Counted from the stretch's first letter, positions 1 to 9,923 are shown. The stretch: 64,000 bases of DNA from Streptomyces sp. NBC_00572 (GCF_026341815.1 NZ_JAPENX010000001.1:4526001-4590000); one strand, 5' to 3'. Notes: generated by a model not told the origin, from the letters alone. Translations and numbers: made by a program.

Positions 1-1
1 C

Positions 2-2395
2 GCCTGGCTCATCGGCGGCTCGCTGCTGACGCTCTCCTGGAGCCTCGCCCTCGCCCGTACCGCCCACTTCCAGGAAGAGTCCGTCTCCCAGGCCGCGCTG
101 TCGCTCGCGTACCCGCTGCTCGACATCGTGCTGGTGAGCATGGTCCTGGTCCTGCACTTCCGGCGCTCGCAGGCGAACCGCTCGGCGACCAACACCGCGA
201 TCGCCGCCCTCGCCCTGACCGTCCTGTGCGACGCCCTGTTCACCTCGCCGCTGCTGCGCGAGAACTACGCCTCGGGACAACTGCTCGACGCGGGCTGGTT
301 CGCCGGCTCCCTCCTGCTCGCCTACGCGCCCTGGGGGGTGCGCCGTCTCCCGGACAGCGCCGCCCCCGCGCGCGGACCGTGGCTGCACAGCAGGCCGGTC
401 GCCGGCTCGCTCGCCGCCCTCACTCCGTACCTCGCCGCGGCGGTCTGCACCCTCGGCATCCTCTACAACGTCGTGGAGGGGCGCAGGGTCGACCGTGTCG
501 TCGTCCTCGCCGGCTGCACGGTGGTCCTCGCCCTGGTCGTACGGCAGGGCATCATGCTCCTCGACAACATCGCCCTGACCCATGAACTGGCCCAGAAGGA
601 GAACCACTTCAGGTCACTCGTGCAGGGCTCCAGCGACGTCATCATGATCGCCGCGCCGAACGGGATACTCCGTTACGTCAGCCCGGCCGCCTCCGGGGTG
701 TACGGACGGGACGCGGAGGAGCTGATCGGCTCCGAGCTGGCCTCGCTCATCCACCCCGAGGACCTCGGCGCCGTCGTCCACGAGGTACGGCGCTTCCTGG
801 CCGTCTCGCCCGCAGAGGAGCCCACCACCCGGATCGAGTGCCGTTTCCGCTCGGGCCATGGGGGCACCTCCCGCTCGGGCGAAGCCGAGAGTGGGGGAGA
901 CTGGCTCAACGTCGAATCGACGGTCAACCGTCACCAGGGCGGCCTGATCTTCAACAGCCGTGACGTCACCGAACGGGTGCGACTCCAGGCCCAGTTGCAG
1001 CACAACGCCGAGCACGACCCGCTCACCGACCTGCCCAACCGGGCGCTCTTCACCCGGCGGGTCCGGCAGGCCCTCGGTGGCCGCCGCGCCTCCGACCCGG
1101 GCACGGCCGTGCTCTTCATCGACCTCGACGGCTTCAAGGGCGTCAACGACCGCCTCGGCCACCAGGCGGGGGACGACCTCCTCGTCCAGGCCGCCCGCCG
1201 CCTCCACGACTCCGTGCGCGCCGGGGACACCGCCGCCCGGCTCGGCGGCGACGAGTTCGCCGCCCTCATCCTCGGCGACGGCGGCCGCGACCAGGCGGCC
1301 CGCCGGAACCAGGTCCAGGAGATCGCCGACCGTCTCCGGCTCACGCTCTCCAGGCCGTACCGCGTCGACGGGGGCAGGAACGAGGTGCGGGTCGCCGCCT
1401 CCATCGGCGTCGCCTTCGCCGAGCCCGGCATGGAGGCCGGCGACCTCCTGCGCAACGCCGACCTGGCCATGTACCGGGCCAAGGCGGCCGGCAAGGACCG
1501 CGTCGAGCTCTACGCGCCCCAGATGCAGGCCGACGTGGTACGCCGGACGGAACTGGCCGCCCGCCTGCGCACCGCGCTCCACGACGGCGAGTTCGCCCTG
1601 CTCCACCAGCCGGTCGTCGACCTCGCCACCGGCCGGATCTCCGCCGTCAGCGCCCAGGCGCGCTGGCGCTCGACCCAGGGCATTCTCTTCACCCCCGCCG
1701 AGTACCTCCGGGTCACCGACGACAGCGAGCGCACCGCGGAGCTCGGTCGGTGGCTTCTGGAGGAGGCCGTCGAGCAGGCTGCCGAGCGGGCGGGAATCGG
1801 CCATCGCACGCCGGTGTCCATCCGGCTCTCCGCCCGCCGGCTCCTGGACCGCTCGCTGCCGCTCGGCTCGATCGAGTCGCTGCTCACCCGGCACGGCCTG
1901 CCGTCGGGCTCGCTGATCGTCGAGCTCGCCGACAGCGACCCCCGCATCCCGCTCGACGAGCTGGAACAGCGGCTGGTCGCCCTGCGCCGTCTCGGGGTGC
2001 GGATCGCGCTCGACGGATTCGGCAGCGGACATGTGGCGATCAACGCCCTCCGGAGGCTTCCCGTCGACATACTGAAGCTGGACCGCGGGCTCGTCGAGGG
2101 CGTGGTCGAGTCGGCCCGGCTCCGCAAGATCACCCGCGGGGTGCTCCGCATCGCGGGCGAGCTCGGGATGCAGACCGTCGCCGAGGGCGTCGACGTACCG
2201 GAGCAGGTCGTCGCGCTGCGGGCCATGGGCTGCAGCCACGCCCAGGGCATGGCCTTCTCGGGCCCGCTCGACGAGTACCGGCTGCGCAGGGCGCTCGTAC
2301 GGGACGAGTACCCGCTGCCCGGAGCGGTCCCCGTCCGTGTCGGAAACCATCCCCCGTTCCGCTCAAATACTGAGACGCCCGTCCCACCCACTTGA
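2..2395 (+). CDS. Membrane PAS-GGDEF-EAL protein, 5' truncated by window edge
   Basis: The frame is open from base 2, so the true start lies outside the window. The visible N-terminal part is hydrophobic with several membrane segments. A PAS-like sensor domain follows (roughly 610-990), then a GGDEF domain and an EAL domain. The GGDEF site is intact (RLGGDEFA, bases 1244-1258) and an RxxD inhibitory site (RAGD) lies five residues upstream, so c-di-GMP synthesis with product feedback is likely. The EAL domain is degenerate: the EAL signature reads SAQARW and the usual DDFG reads DGFG, so phosphodiesterase activity is doubtful. An in-frame palindromic insert lies at about 855-898. Located just upstream of ilvB, as in other Streptomyces; separate function inferred. 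Confidence 0.9.
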   Translation, partial: AWLIGGSLLTLSWSLALARTAHFQEESVSQAALSLAYPLLDIVLVSMVLVLHFRRSQANRSATNTAIAALALTVLCDALFTSPLLRENYASGQLLDAGWFAGSLLLAYAPWGVRRLPDSAAPARGPWLHSRPVAGSLAALTPYLAAAVCTLGILYNVVEGRRVDRVVVLAGCTVVLALVVRQGIMLLDNIALTHELAQKENHFRSLVQGSSDVIMIAAPNGILRYVSPAASGVYGRDAEELIGSELASLIHPEDLGAVVHEVRRFLAVSPAEEPTTRIECRFRSGHGGTSRSGEAESGGDWLNVESTVNRHQGGLIFNSRDVTERVRLQAQLQHNAEHDPLTDLPNRALFTRRVRQALGGRRASDPGTAVLFIDLDGFKGVNDRLGHQAGDDLLVQAARRLHDSVRAGDTAARLGGDEFAALILGDGGRDQAARRNQVQEIADRLRLTLSRPYRVDGGRNEVRVAASIGVAFAEPGMEAGDLLRNADLAMYRAKAAGKDRVELYAPQMQADVVRRTELAARLRTALHDGEFALLHQPVVDLATGRISAVSAQARWRSTQGILFTPAEYLRVTDDSERTAELGRWLLEEAVEQAAERAGIGHRTPVSIRLSARRLLDRSLPLGSIESLLTRHGLPSGSLIVELADSDPRIPLDELEQRLVALRRLGVRIALDGFGSGHVAINALRRLPVDILKLDRGLVEGVVESARLRKITRGVLRIAGELGMQTVAEGVDVPEQVVALRAMGCSHAQGMAFSGPLDEYRLRRALVRDEYPLPGAVPVRVGNHPPFRSNTETPVPPT
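848..899 (+). repeat. Palindromic repeat element inside the GGDEF gene
   Basis: GGGGGCACCTCCC and GTGGGGGA flank CTCGG/CCGAG arms, forming a hairpin. It codes in frame for GHGGTSRSGEAESGG in the PAS-like region. The same GGTSRS.EA..GG signature is familiar from other Streptomyces proteins, so this looks like a dispersed intragenic repeat. Confidence 0.6.
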
Positions 2396-2428
2396 CAGTG
2401 GTGAGGGCTGAGAGGGAGGGTCAGTGCC

Positions 2429-2470
2429 ATGCGCACCCGAATTCTCGTACTTGGAAAGCGCGTCGGCTGA
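2429..2470 (+). CDS. ilvB operon leader peptide (attenuation)
   Basis: A 13-residue ORF, MRTRILVLGKRVG, preceded by a good Shine-Dalgarno (GGAGGG ending 8 nt before ATG). It contains consecutive Ile-Leu-Val-Leu codons and a further Val, so ribosome progress would report all three branched-chain amino acids. It is followed 45 nt later by a strong intrinsic terminator and then ilvB. This arrangement is a classic transcription attenuator, and attenuation of ilvB by leader peptides is an established mode in actinobacteria. The alternative antiterminator pairing was not resolved by eye. Confidence 0.85.
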   Translation: MRTRILVLGKRVG

Positions 2471-2514
2471 AGCAGGGCCACCGTAGGCCCCGCTTGAAAC
2501 GCACCCGACGCGCT

Positions 2515-2548
2515 CCCCTCGCTTGCCTCACGGCACGAGGGGTTTTTT
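2515..2548 (+). terminator. Attenuator terminator before ilvB
   Basis: Hairpin with outer arms CCCCTCG/CGAGGGG and inner arms TGCC/GGCA (2-nt bulge), followed directly by six T. This is a textbook intrinsic terminator, unusual in Streptomyces where most terminators lack a U-tract, which supports a regulated attenuator role. Confidence 0.85.
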
Positions 2549-2616
2549 GTTGCACTGGCTCACCCGAAAATCGTCCCAAACCCTCGTAAAACCCTCTGCT
2601 TCGAGAAGAGATGCTG

Positions 2617-4461
2617 ATGACCGACCAGGCCACCGGGCACCATCCGCAGCCGCGGCCCCGTAGCGGCGCTCAGGCCGCCACCGCCGTCGAGCACGTCACG
2701 GGCGCGCAGTCCCTCATCCGTTCTCTCGAAGAGGTGGGCGCGGACACCATCTTCGGTCTCCCCGGTGGCTGCATCCTCCCGGCCTACGACCCGCTGATGG
2801 ACTCGAAGAAGGTGCGCCACATCCTGGTCCGCCACGAGCAGGGCGCGGGCCACGCGGCCACCGGCTACGCCCAGGCGACCGGCAAGGTCGGCGTCTGCAT
2901 GGTGACCTCGGGACCCGGTGCGACCAACCTCGTCACCCCGATCGCCGACGCGCACATGGACTCGGTCCCGCTCGTCGCGATCACCGGCCAGGTCGCCTCG
3001 AAGGCGATCGGCACGGACGCCTTCCAGGAGGCGGACATCTGCGGCATCACGATGCCGATCACCAAGCACAACTTCCTGGTCACCAAGGCCGAGGACATCC
3101 CGCGGACGATCGCCGAGGCCTTCCACATCGCCTCCACCGGCCGCCCCGGCCCGGTCCTGGTCGACATCTCCAAGGACGCCCTGCAGGCGAAGACCACCTT
3201 CAGCTGGCCGCCGCAGACCGACCTGCCCGGCTACCGCCCGGTGACCAAGCCGCACGCCAAGCAGATCCGCGAGGCCGCCAAGCTGATCAGCGCGGCCAAG
3301 CGCCCCGTCCTGTACGTCGGCGGCGGCGTCCTCAAGGCCGGCGCCACCGCCGAGCTGAAGATCCTCGCCGAGCTCACCGGCGCCCCGGTCACCACGACCC
3401 TGATGGCGCTCGGCGCGTTCCCGGACAGCCACCCGCTGCACGTGGGCATGCCCGGCATGCACGGCGCGGTCACCGCCGTCACCGCCCTGCAGAAGTCCGA
3501 CCTGATCGTCGCCCTCGGCGCCCGCTTCGACGACCGCGTCACCGGCAAGCTCGACAGCTTCGCCCCGTACGCCAAGATCGTCCACGCGGACATCGACCCG
3601 GCCGAGATCGGCAAGAACCGCACCGCCGACGTCCCGATCGTCGGTGACGCCCGCGAGGTCATCGCCGACCTGGTGCAGGCCGTCCAGGCCGAGCACAGCG
3701 AGGGCAACAAGGGCGACTACGCCGCCTGGTGGAGCGACCTGAACCGCTGGCGCGAGACCTACCCGCTCGGCTACGACCTGCCGGAGGACGGCAGCCTCTC
3801 GCCGCAGCAGGTCATCCAGCGCATCGGCCAGCTCGTCCCCGACGACACGATCTTCGCCGCGGGCGTCGGCCAGCACCAGATGTGGGCCGCCCACTTCATC
3901 GACTACGAGCGCCCGGCCACCTGGCTGAACTCCGGCGGCCTCGGCACGATGGGGTACGCGGTCCCCGCCGCGATGGGCGCCAAGGCCGGCATGCCCGACC
4001 GCCCGGTCTGGGCGATCGACGGCGACGGCTGCTTCCAGATGACCAATCAGGAGCTCACCACCTGCGCCCTGAACAACATCCCGATCAAGGTCGCCATCAT
4101 CAACAACGGCGCTCTCGGGATGGTCCGCCAGTGGCAGACCCTCTTCTACAACCAGCGTTACTCGAACACCGTCCTGCACTCCGGCCCGGACGACATCCAG
4201 GCGAACAAGGGCACTCGCGTCCCCGACTTCGTCAAGCTGTCCGAGGCCATGGGCTGTGTCGCCCTGCGCTGCGAGGACCCGGCCGACCTGGACAAGGTCA
4301 TCGCCGAGGCCAACGCCATCAACGACCGTCCGGTCGTCATCGACTTCATCGTCCACGAGGACGCCCAGGTCTGGCCGATGGTCGCCGCCGGCACCTCGAA
4401 CGACGAGGTCATGGCCGCCCGGGGCGTCCGCCCCGACTTCGGCGACGGCGAAGACGACTGA
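2617..4461 (+). CDS. ilvB: Acetolactate synthase large subunit
   Basis: Catalyses the first common step of branched-chain amino acid synthesis: condensation of pyruvate with pyruvate or 2-oxobutyrate, using ThDP, Mg2+ and FAD. The ThDP-activating glutamate is in RHEQGAGH (about residue 74). The C-terminal ThDP-binding motif runs from GDGCFQMT to the NN of IINNG. Length 614 aa fits the family. Two ATGs are possible (2611 and 2617); the GAAGAG Shine-Dalgarno at 2605-2610 leaves a workable 6-nt spacing only for 2617. First gene of ilvB-ilvN-ilvC, controlled by the upstream leader/attenuator. Confidence 0.97.
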   Translation: MTDQATGHHPQPRPRSGAQAATAVEHVTGAQSLIRSLEEVGADTIFGLPGGCILPAYDPLMDSKKVRHILVRHEQGAGHAATGYAQATGKVGVCMVTSGPGATNLVTPIADAHMDSVPLVAITGQVASKAIGTDAFQEADICGITMPITKHNFLVTKAEDIPRTIAEAFHIASTGRPGPVLVDISKDALQAKTTFSWPPQTDLPGYRPVTKPHAKQIREAAKLISAAKRPVLYVGGGVLKAGATAELKILAELTGAPVTTTLMALGAFPDSHPLHVGMPGMHGAVTAVTALQKSDLIVALGARFDDRVTGKLDSFAPYAKIVHADIDPAEIGKNRTADVPIVGDAREVIADLVQAVQAEHSEGNKGDYAAWWSDLNRWRETYPLGYDLPEDGSLSPQQVIQRIGQLVPDDTIFAAGVGQHQMWAAHFIDYERPATWLNSGGLGTMGYAVPAAMGAKAGMPDRPVWAIDGDGCFQMTNQELTTCALNNIPIKVAIINNGALGMVRQWQTLFYNQRYSNTVLHSGPDDIQANKGTRVPDFVKLSEAMGCVALRCEDPADLDKVIAEANAINDRPVVIDFIVHEDAQVWPMVAAGTSNDEVMAARGVRPDFGDGEDD

Positions 4462-4502
4462 AGCGCGGAACGAAGCAGAGCGAAAAGGAAGAGACCCAGA
4501 CC

Positions 4503-5030
4503 ATGTCCACCAAGCACACGCTCTCCGTTCTCGTCGAGAACACGCCCGGCATCCTCGCCCGGATCGCCGCCCTGTTCTCGCGCCGCGGCTTCAACATCGA
4601 CTCCCTCGCCGTCGGCATCACCGAGCACCCCGACATCTCCCGGATCACTATCGTGGTCAGTGTCGAGGACCTGCCCCTGGAGCAGGTGACCAAGCAGCTC
4701 AACAAGCTGGTCAACGTCCTGAAGATCGTCGAACTCGAGCCCAGCGCTGCGATCCAGCGCGAGCTCGTCCTGGTGAAGGTCCGCGCCGACAACGAGACCC
4801 GCTCCCAGATCGTCGAGATCGTCCAGCTGTTCCGCGCCAAGACCGTGGACGTCTCGCCCGAGGCGGTCACCATCGAGGCCACCGGTTCGAGTGACAAGCT
4901 CGACGCGATGCTCAAGATGCTGGAGCAGTTCGGCATCAAGGAGCTCGTGCAGTCCGGCACGATCGCCATAGGGCGTGGTTCCCGGTCCATCACGGACCGG
5001 TCCCTCCGGGCCCTCGACCGCAGCGCCTGA
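4503..5030 (+). CDS. ilvN: Acetolactate synthase small (regulatory) subunit
   Basis: 175-aa regulatory subunit that activates IlvB and confers valine feedback inhibition. The N-terminal ACT domain is plain (LSVLVENTPGILARIAALF, then RRGFNIDSLAVG), followed by the conserved C-terminal ALS small-subunit domain. ATG 4503 has an AGGAAGAG Shine-Dalgarno and lies 41 nt after the ilvB stop, so the two are cotranscribed. Confidence 0.97.
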   Translation: MSTKHTLSVLVENTPGILARIAALFSRRGFNIDSLAVGITEHPDISRITIVVSVEDLPLEQVTKQLNKLVNVLKIVELEPSAAIQRELVLVKVRADNETRSQIVEIVQLFRAKTVDVSPEAVTIEATGSSDKLDAMLKMLEQFGIKELVQSGTIAIGRGSRSITDRSLRALDRSA

Positions 5031-5163
5031 GAGTCATCGCCTCAGAGTCATCGAAGGTCAACCGGCGGTCCATCCGCCGGTCCGACTGACGAGACCCGAA
5101 AACTTTCCTCCCGCTCCCCGCCGTACGGTGGGACGCAACACCAGCACCTCAAGGAGATACCCA

Positions 5164-6165
<1,002 letters not shown>

Positions 6166-6185
6166 GCCTTCCCGGGCTGGGGGTC

Positions 6186-6235
6186 CCCCCACGCCCCCTG
6201 GGGCGTGGGGGAGGGCCGGACGGTGCGTCCGGCCC
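6186..6235 (+). terminator. Double hairpin terminator after ilvC
   Basis: Two adjacent hairpins: about 11 bp of CCCCCACGCCC/GGGCGTGGGGG at 6186-6211, then a perfect 9-bp stem GGGCCGGAC/GTCCGGCCC with loop GGTGC at 6213-6235. No T-tract, as usual in Streptomyces. It marks the end of the ilv operon. Confidence 0.75.
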
Positions 6236-6437
6236 CTGTCCACATCGTTGGACAGCCCGTCCAACCACGGACGGGTGATCCTTCCAACGAGGCGCATGAA
6301 CTGCGTCGACGCACCACTACACTGCTCAACAACATTCGCGTTCAGGCCCACAGCGTCGTGCGCTTTCACGCGGCAAGCCCCCTCCACCGCCTGCGGCCGT
6401 CGGGACGGCCGTCCGCACTGGATCTGTGAGGACTCAC

Positions 6438-8027
6438 GTGAGCTCGAAACCCGTCGTACTCATCGCTGAAGAGCTGTCGCCCGCCACCGTCGACGCCCTG
6501 GGCCCGGACTTCGAGATCCGGCACTGCAACGGCGCGGACCGCGCCGAACTGCTGCCCGCCATCGCCGACGTGGACGCGATCCTGGTCCGTTCCGCGACCA
6601 AGGTCGACGCCGAGGCCATCGCCGCCGCCGGCAAGCTGCGGGTCGTCGCCCGCGCCGGTGTCGGTCTGGACAACGTCGACGTCTCCGCCGCCACCAAGGC
6701 CGGCGTGATGGTCGTCAACGCGCCGACGTCCAACATCGTCACCGCGGCCGAGCTCGCGTGCGGTCTGCTCGTCGCCACCGCGCGCAACATCCCGCAGGCC
6801 AACACCGCGCTGAAGAACGGCGAGTGGAAGCGCTCCAAGTACACGGGCGTCGAGCTGAGCGAGAAGACCCTCGGCGTCGTCGGCCTCGGCCGCATCGGCG
6901 TCCTGGTCGCCCAGCGCATGTCGGCCTTCGGCATGAAGATCGTCGCGTACGACCCCTACGTGCAGCCGGCCCGCGCCGCCCAGATGGGGGTGAAGCTGCT
7001 GGCCCTGGACGAGCTCCTGGAGGTCGCCGACTTCATCACCGTCCACCTGCCGAAGACCCCCGAGACCCTGGGTCTCATCGGTGACGAGGCGCTGCACAAG
7101 GTCAAGCCGTCGGTCCGCATCGTCAACGCCGCGCGCGGCGGGATCGTCGACGAGGCCGCGCTGTTCTCCGCCCTCAAGGAGGGCCGGGTCGCCGGCGCCG
7201 GTCTCGACGTGTACGCGAAGGAGCCCTGCACGGACTCCCCGCTCTTCGAGCTCGACCAGGTCGTCTGCACCCCGCACCTCGGGGCGTCCACGGACGAGGC
7301 CCAGGAGAAGGCCGGTATCGCCGTCGCCCGCTCGGTGCGCCTGGCGCTCGCCGGTGAGCTCGTCCCGGACGCGGTCAACGTCCAGGGCGGTGTCATCGCG
7401 GAGGACGTGAAGCCGGGTCTGCCGCTCGCCGAGAAGCTCGGCCGGATCTTCACCGCCCTCGCGGGCGAGGTCGCGGCCCGTCTCGACGTCGAGGTGTACG
7501 GCGAGATCACCCAGCACGATGTGAAGGTGCTCGAACTCTCCGCGCTCAAGGGCGTGTTCGAGGACGTCGTCGACGAGACGGTGTCGTACGTCAACGCCCC
7601 GCTGTTCGCGCAGGAGCGCGGTGTCGAGGTGCGTCTGACCACCTCCAGCGAGTCCCCCGACCACCGCAACGTGGTCACCGTGCGCGGCACCCTGTCGAAC
7701 GGCGAGGAGGTCTCGGTCTCCGGGACGCTCGCCGGCCCCAAGCACCTTCAGAAGATCGTCGCGGTCGGCGACTACGACGTGGACGTGGCGCTCGCCGACC
7801 ACATGGTGGTGCTGCGCTACGAGGACCGCCCGGGTGTCGTCGGCACGGTCGGCCGGATCCTCGGCGAGGCCGGTCTGAACATCGCGGGCATGCAGGTGGC
7901 GCGCGCGGAGGAGGGCGGCGAGGCGCTCGTCGTCCTCACCGTGGACGACACCGTCCCGGCGGCGGTGCTCACGGAGATCTCGGCCGAGATCGGCGCGGCC
8001 TCGGCCCGCTCGGTCAACCTGATCTGA
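6438..8027 (+). CDS. serA: D-3-phosphoglycerate dehydrogenase
   Basis: First step of phosphorylated serine biosynthesis (3-phosphoglycerate to 3-phosphohydroxypyruvate, NAD). 529 aa, the long actinobacterial type: NAD-binding core with GLGRIGVLVAQRM and aspartate in AYDPY, catalytic Arg in NAARGGIVDEAAL, catalytic His in TPHLGASTDEAQ, then an intervening domain and a C-terminal ACT domain (VVLRYEDRPGVVGTVGRIL) that binds L-serine. Start GTG 6438 is chosen because TGAGGA lies 5 nt upstream; an in-frame GTG at 6426 overlaps that ribosome site. Confidence 0.96.
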   Translation: MSSKPVVLIAEELSPATVDALGPDFEIRHCNGADRAELLPAIADVDAILVRSATKVDAEAIAAAGKLRVVARAGVGLDNVDVSAATKAGVMVVNAPTSNIVTAAELACGLLVATARNIPQANTALKNGEWKRSKYTGVELSEKTLGVVGLGRIGVLVAQRMSAFGMKIVAYDPYVQPARAAQMGVKLLALDELLEVADFITVHLPKTPETLGLIGDEALHKVKPSVRIVNAARGGIVDEAALFSALKEGRVAGAGLDVYAKEPCTDSPLFELDQVVCTPHLGASTDEAQEKAGIAVARSVRLALAGELVPDAVNVQGGVIAEDVKPGLPLAEKLGRIFTALAGEVAARLDVEVYGEITQHDVKVLELSALKGVFEDVVDETVSYVNAPLFAQERGVEVRLTTSSESPDHRNVVTVRGTLSNGEEVSVSGTLAGPKHLQKIVAVGDYDVDVALADHMVVLRYEDRPGVVGTVGRILGEAGLNIAGMQVARAEEGGEALVVLTVDDTVPAAVLTEISAEIGAASARSVNLI

Positions 8028-8044
8028 CGCACCCCCGAAGTTCC

Positions 8045-8095
8045 GTACCCGGTCGATAGACGCTCGTCTTACACAAGCGTCTATCGGCCGGGTAC
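8045..8095 (+). promoter_or_regulatory. Long palindrome over the tetR promoter
   Basis: Left arm 8045-8064 and right arm 8076-8095 are reverse complements at 19 of 20 positions, with an 11-nt spacer. The core arms are CGATAGACGCT and AGCGTCTATCG. It overlaps a possible -35 (TTACAC, 8069-8074) and -10 (TACAGT, 8093-8098). Probable autoregulatory operator for the TetR just downstream; it may double as terminator for serA. Confidence 0.65.
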
Positions 8096-8104
8096 AGTGC
8101 TGTC

Positions 8105-8683
8105 ATGGGACACAAGGAAGACCTGCTCGAAGGCGCCAAGCGCTGCCTCCTGGAGAAGGGGTACGGGCGGACCACGGCCCGCGACATCGTCGCCGCCTCC
8201 GGCACCAACCTCGCCTCCATCGGCTACCACTACGGCTCCAAGGACGCCCTGCTCCAGCAGGCGTTCCTGGCGCTCACCGAGGAGTGGGGGGAGCGGGTCG
8301 GCCCCGCTGGTGAGGGTGAGGAGAAGCGGGAGCTGCCGGCCGACCCGTACCAGCGCTTCCACGACGTCTGGGAGCAGGTCATCGCCGCCGCCGAGGCGAG
8401 CCGGCCCGTCTGGAAGCTCCAGACCGAGGTCGTGACCCGGCTCGACGACGACGAGAAGCTGCGCGACGCCATCAAGGAGCCGCAGCGGGAGGGCCGGCTC
8501 GGGATGGCCGAGGGCATGCTCGGCATCGACCCGGCGGTCGACCCGGAGAAGGCCCGGGTCGCGGGGCTGCTCTGTCAGGCCCTGGCGGCCGGCGTCATGA
8601 TCCAGTGGATGGTGGACCCCGACACGGCGCCGAGCGCCGACGACCTCACGGAGGGGCTCAAGGTCCTGATGGGGGAGCGATAG
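8105..8683 (+). CDS. TetR family transcriptional regulator
   Basis: 192-aa one-component repressor. The N-terminal HTH is clear: KGYGRTTARDIVAASGTNLASIGYHYGSKDALLQQAF. The C-terminal ligand domain is not recognisable to a subfamily. The ATG has no Shine-Dalgarno and lies 6 nt after a TACAGT hexamer, so the mRNA is predicted leaderless. The large palindrome at 8045-8095 suggests autoregulation. Convergent with the DUF1266 pair, so a target there is not implied by position. Confidence 0.9.
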   Translation: MGHKEDLLEGAKRCLLEKGYGRTTARDIVAASGTNLASIGYHYGSKDALLQQAFLALTEEWGERVGPAGEGEEKRELPADPYQRFHDVWEQVIAAAEASRPVWKLQTEVVTRLDDDEKLRDAIKEPQREGRLGMAEGMLGIDPAVDPEKARVAGLLCQALAAGVMIQWMVDPDTAPSADDLTEGLKVLMGER

Positions 8684-8722
8684 GGCCGGACACGGCAGGA
8701 GTCGTCGCGTCCGGTGCGCCCG

Positions 8723-8744
8723 GGCCGCCGAGATGCCGGCGGCC
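8723..8744. terminator. Bidirectional hairpin between tetR and DUF1266 gene
   Basis: Inverted repeat GGCCGCCG (8723-8730) / CGGCGGCC (8737-8744) with a 6-nt loop in the 67-nt gap between convergent genes. Likely a shared terminator. Confidence 0.5.
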
Positions 8745-8750
8745 GGAGTC

Positions 8751-9923
8751 TCAGCGCCAGGGGAGGTTCCTCCAGGGGCTGCCCTCGTGTTCCGTCAGGA
8801 CACGGTGGGCGGCCACGTTCTGCTCGTGGAACGGGCCGTACTCCTCCCCGTCGAAACGCAGCACCCGCCCCAGCGCGTACCCCGCCGAGTACTCCTGCCA
8901 CGACCCGTAGGCCGACCGGGCCAGCGCCCCCGCGTGGACGATCGCCTGCTCGGCCTCCGGGGGCGCGCAGAAGCGGGCCGACAGACCCCAGCGGGCCAGG
9001 TTCACCGCCCTGCCGTAGTCGTACCCGACCGTCTTCCGCACCCGCCCGTCCGGCGGCAGCAGTCCGTCGGCCCGGAACCGGGCCTCGTAGCGCACGATGC
9101 GGCGCACCAGCTCCTCCACGTGCAGCACCGAAGCCGGGCCCGCGCCCAGGTCCTGGGCGTGCCCGGCCGCCGTCTCGCGCCACTCGTCGGGCGACGGGAG
9201 TGCGCCGCGCGCGCTCCGCAGCTCCGCGCGGACCCGCAGGGCGAAGTCGGGCTCCGGCGGGCTGTTGCGCCCGTCGAGGAGCGCGTCCAGCTGCTTGCGC
9301 CACCCCGCCCGGTCGGTGATGCCCCACATGTCGCGGAGGGTCTCCAGCTCGTCGGTGTATCCCACATAGGCCGAGCCGACGTCGTTCCACGGAACCCCGT
9401 TGTGGAACGCCAGATGGGCGCCGCAGGCGAGTCCGGAGGCGAGCGGGCCGTGCAGGGGCCCGTGGCGGAGGGCGACGAAGCGGTCGTCCGTACCCCGCTC
9501 GTTCTCGGTGTACGCCCGCAGCCACCAGGCGCGGTGCTCGGGCGTGGTGGGCAGCAGCACCTGCCCGGGGGTGCCGGCGTTGACCGCGAGGAGGAGCCGG
9601 GCGTCGTTCCAGTGGAACTCGGCGGCCCATCTGAGGGTGATCCGGTGGAACACCCAGTCCGGGTGCCAGGGCGGCAGCATCCCCCGGGTGAGGATCGGGC
9701 GGGCGACGAGCCCCTTCGCCAGCTGCCGGGGGCGCCAGAAGACCGTGTCCGGCTGGGCGTCCACCTCGGCCTTGGGGGCGCCGATGAAGAGCTCGGCCCC
9801 GGCGAGGGCGCGGAGCTGCCCCGTGTAGTCGCCGCGCAGGGTCGCCTCGTGCAGCAGCTGCTCCGTCTCGGACGGCGGGATCCACGGGGCGGGCCGGGCG
9901 TCGGGGTGGTTGCGGGGGCTCAT
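8751..9923 (-). CDS. DUF1266-type protein, downstream copy
   Basis: 390-aa cytoplasmic protein of unknown function. The C-terminal third has the DUF1266-like pattern (GYDYGRAVNLARWGLSARFC, then AYGSWQEYSAGYALGR). It is a paralogue of the gene immediately upstream: both share MLPxWHPDWVF, YExRFRADGLLPPxGRV and a C-terminal SPxRNxPW. Its ATG overlaps the upstream stop (ATGA), so translation is coupled. No catalytic motif is evident. Family assignment is from memory of conserved tryptophans and the GRA(V)NL(V)R segment. Confidence 0.7.
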   Translation of the reverse strand: MSPRNHPDARPAPWIPPSETEQLLHEATLRGDYTGQLRALAGAELFIGAPKAEVDAQPDTVFWRPRQLAKGLVARPILTRGMLPPWHPDWVFHRITLRWAAEFHWNDARLLLAVNAGTPGQVLLPTTPEHRAWWLRAYTENERGTDDRFVALRHGPLHGPLASGLACGAHLAFHNGVPWNDVGSAYVGYTDELETLRDMWGITDRAGWRKQLDALLDGRNSPPEPDFALRVRAELRSARGALPSPDEWRETAAGHAQDLGAGPASVLHVEELVRRIVRYEARFRADGLLPPDGRVRKTVGYDYGRAVNLARWGLSARFCAPPEAEQAIVHAGALARSAYGSWQEYSAGYALGRVLRFDGEEYGPFHEQNVAAHRVLTEHEGSPWRNLPWR

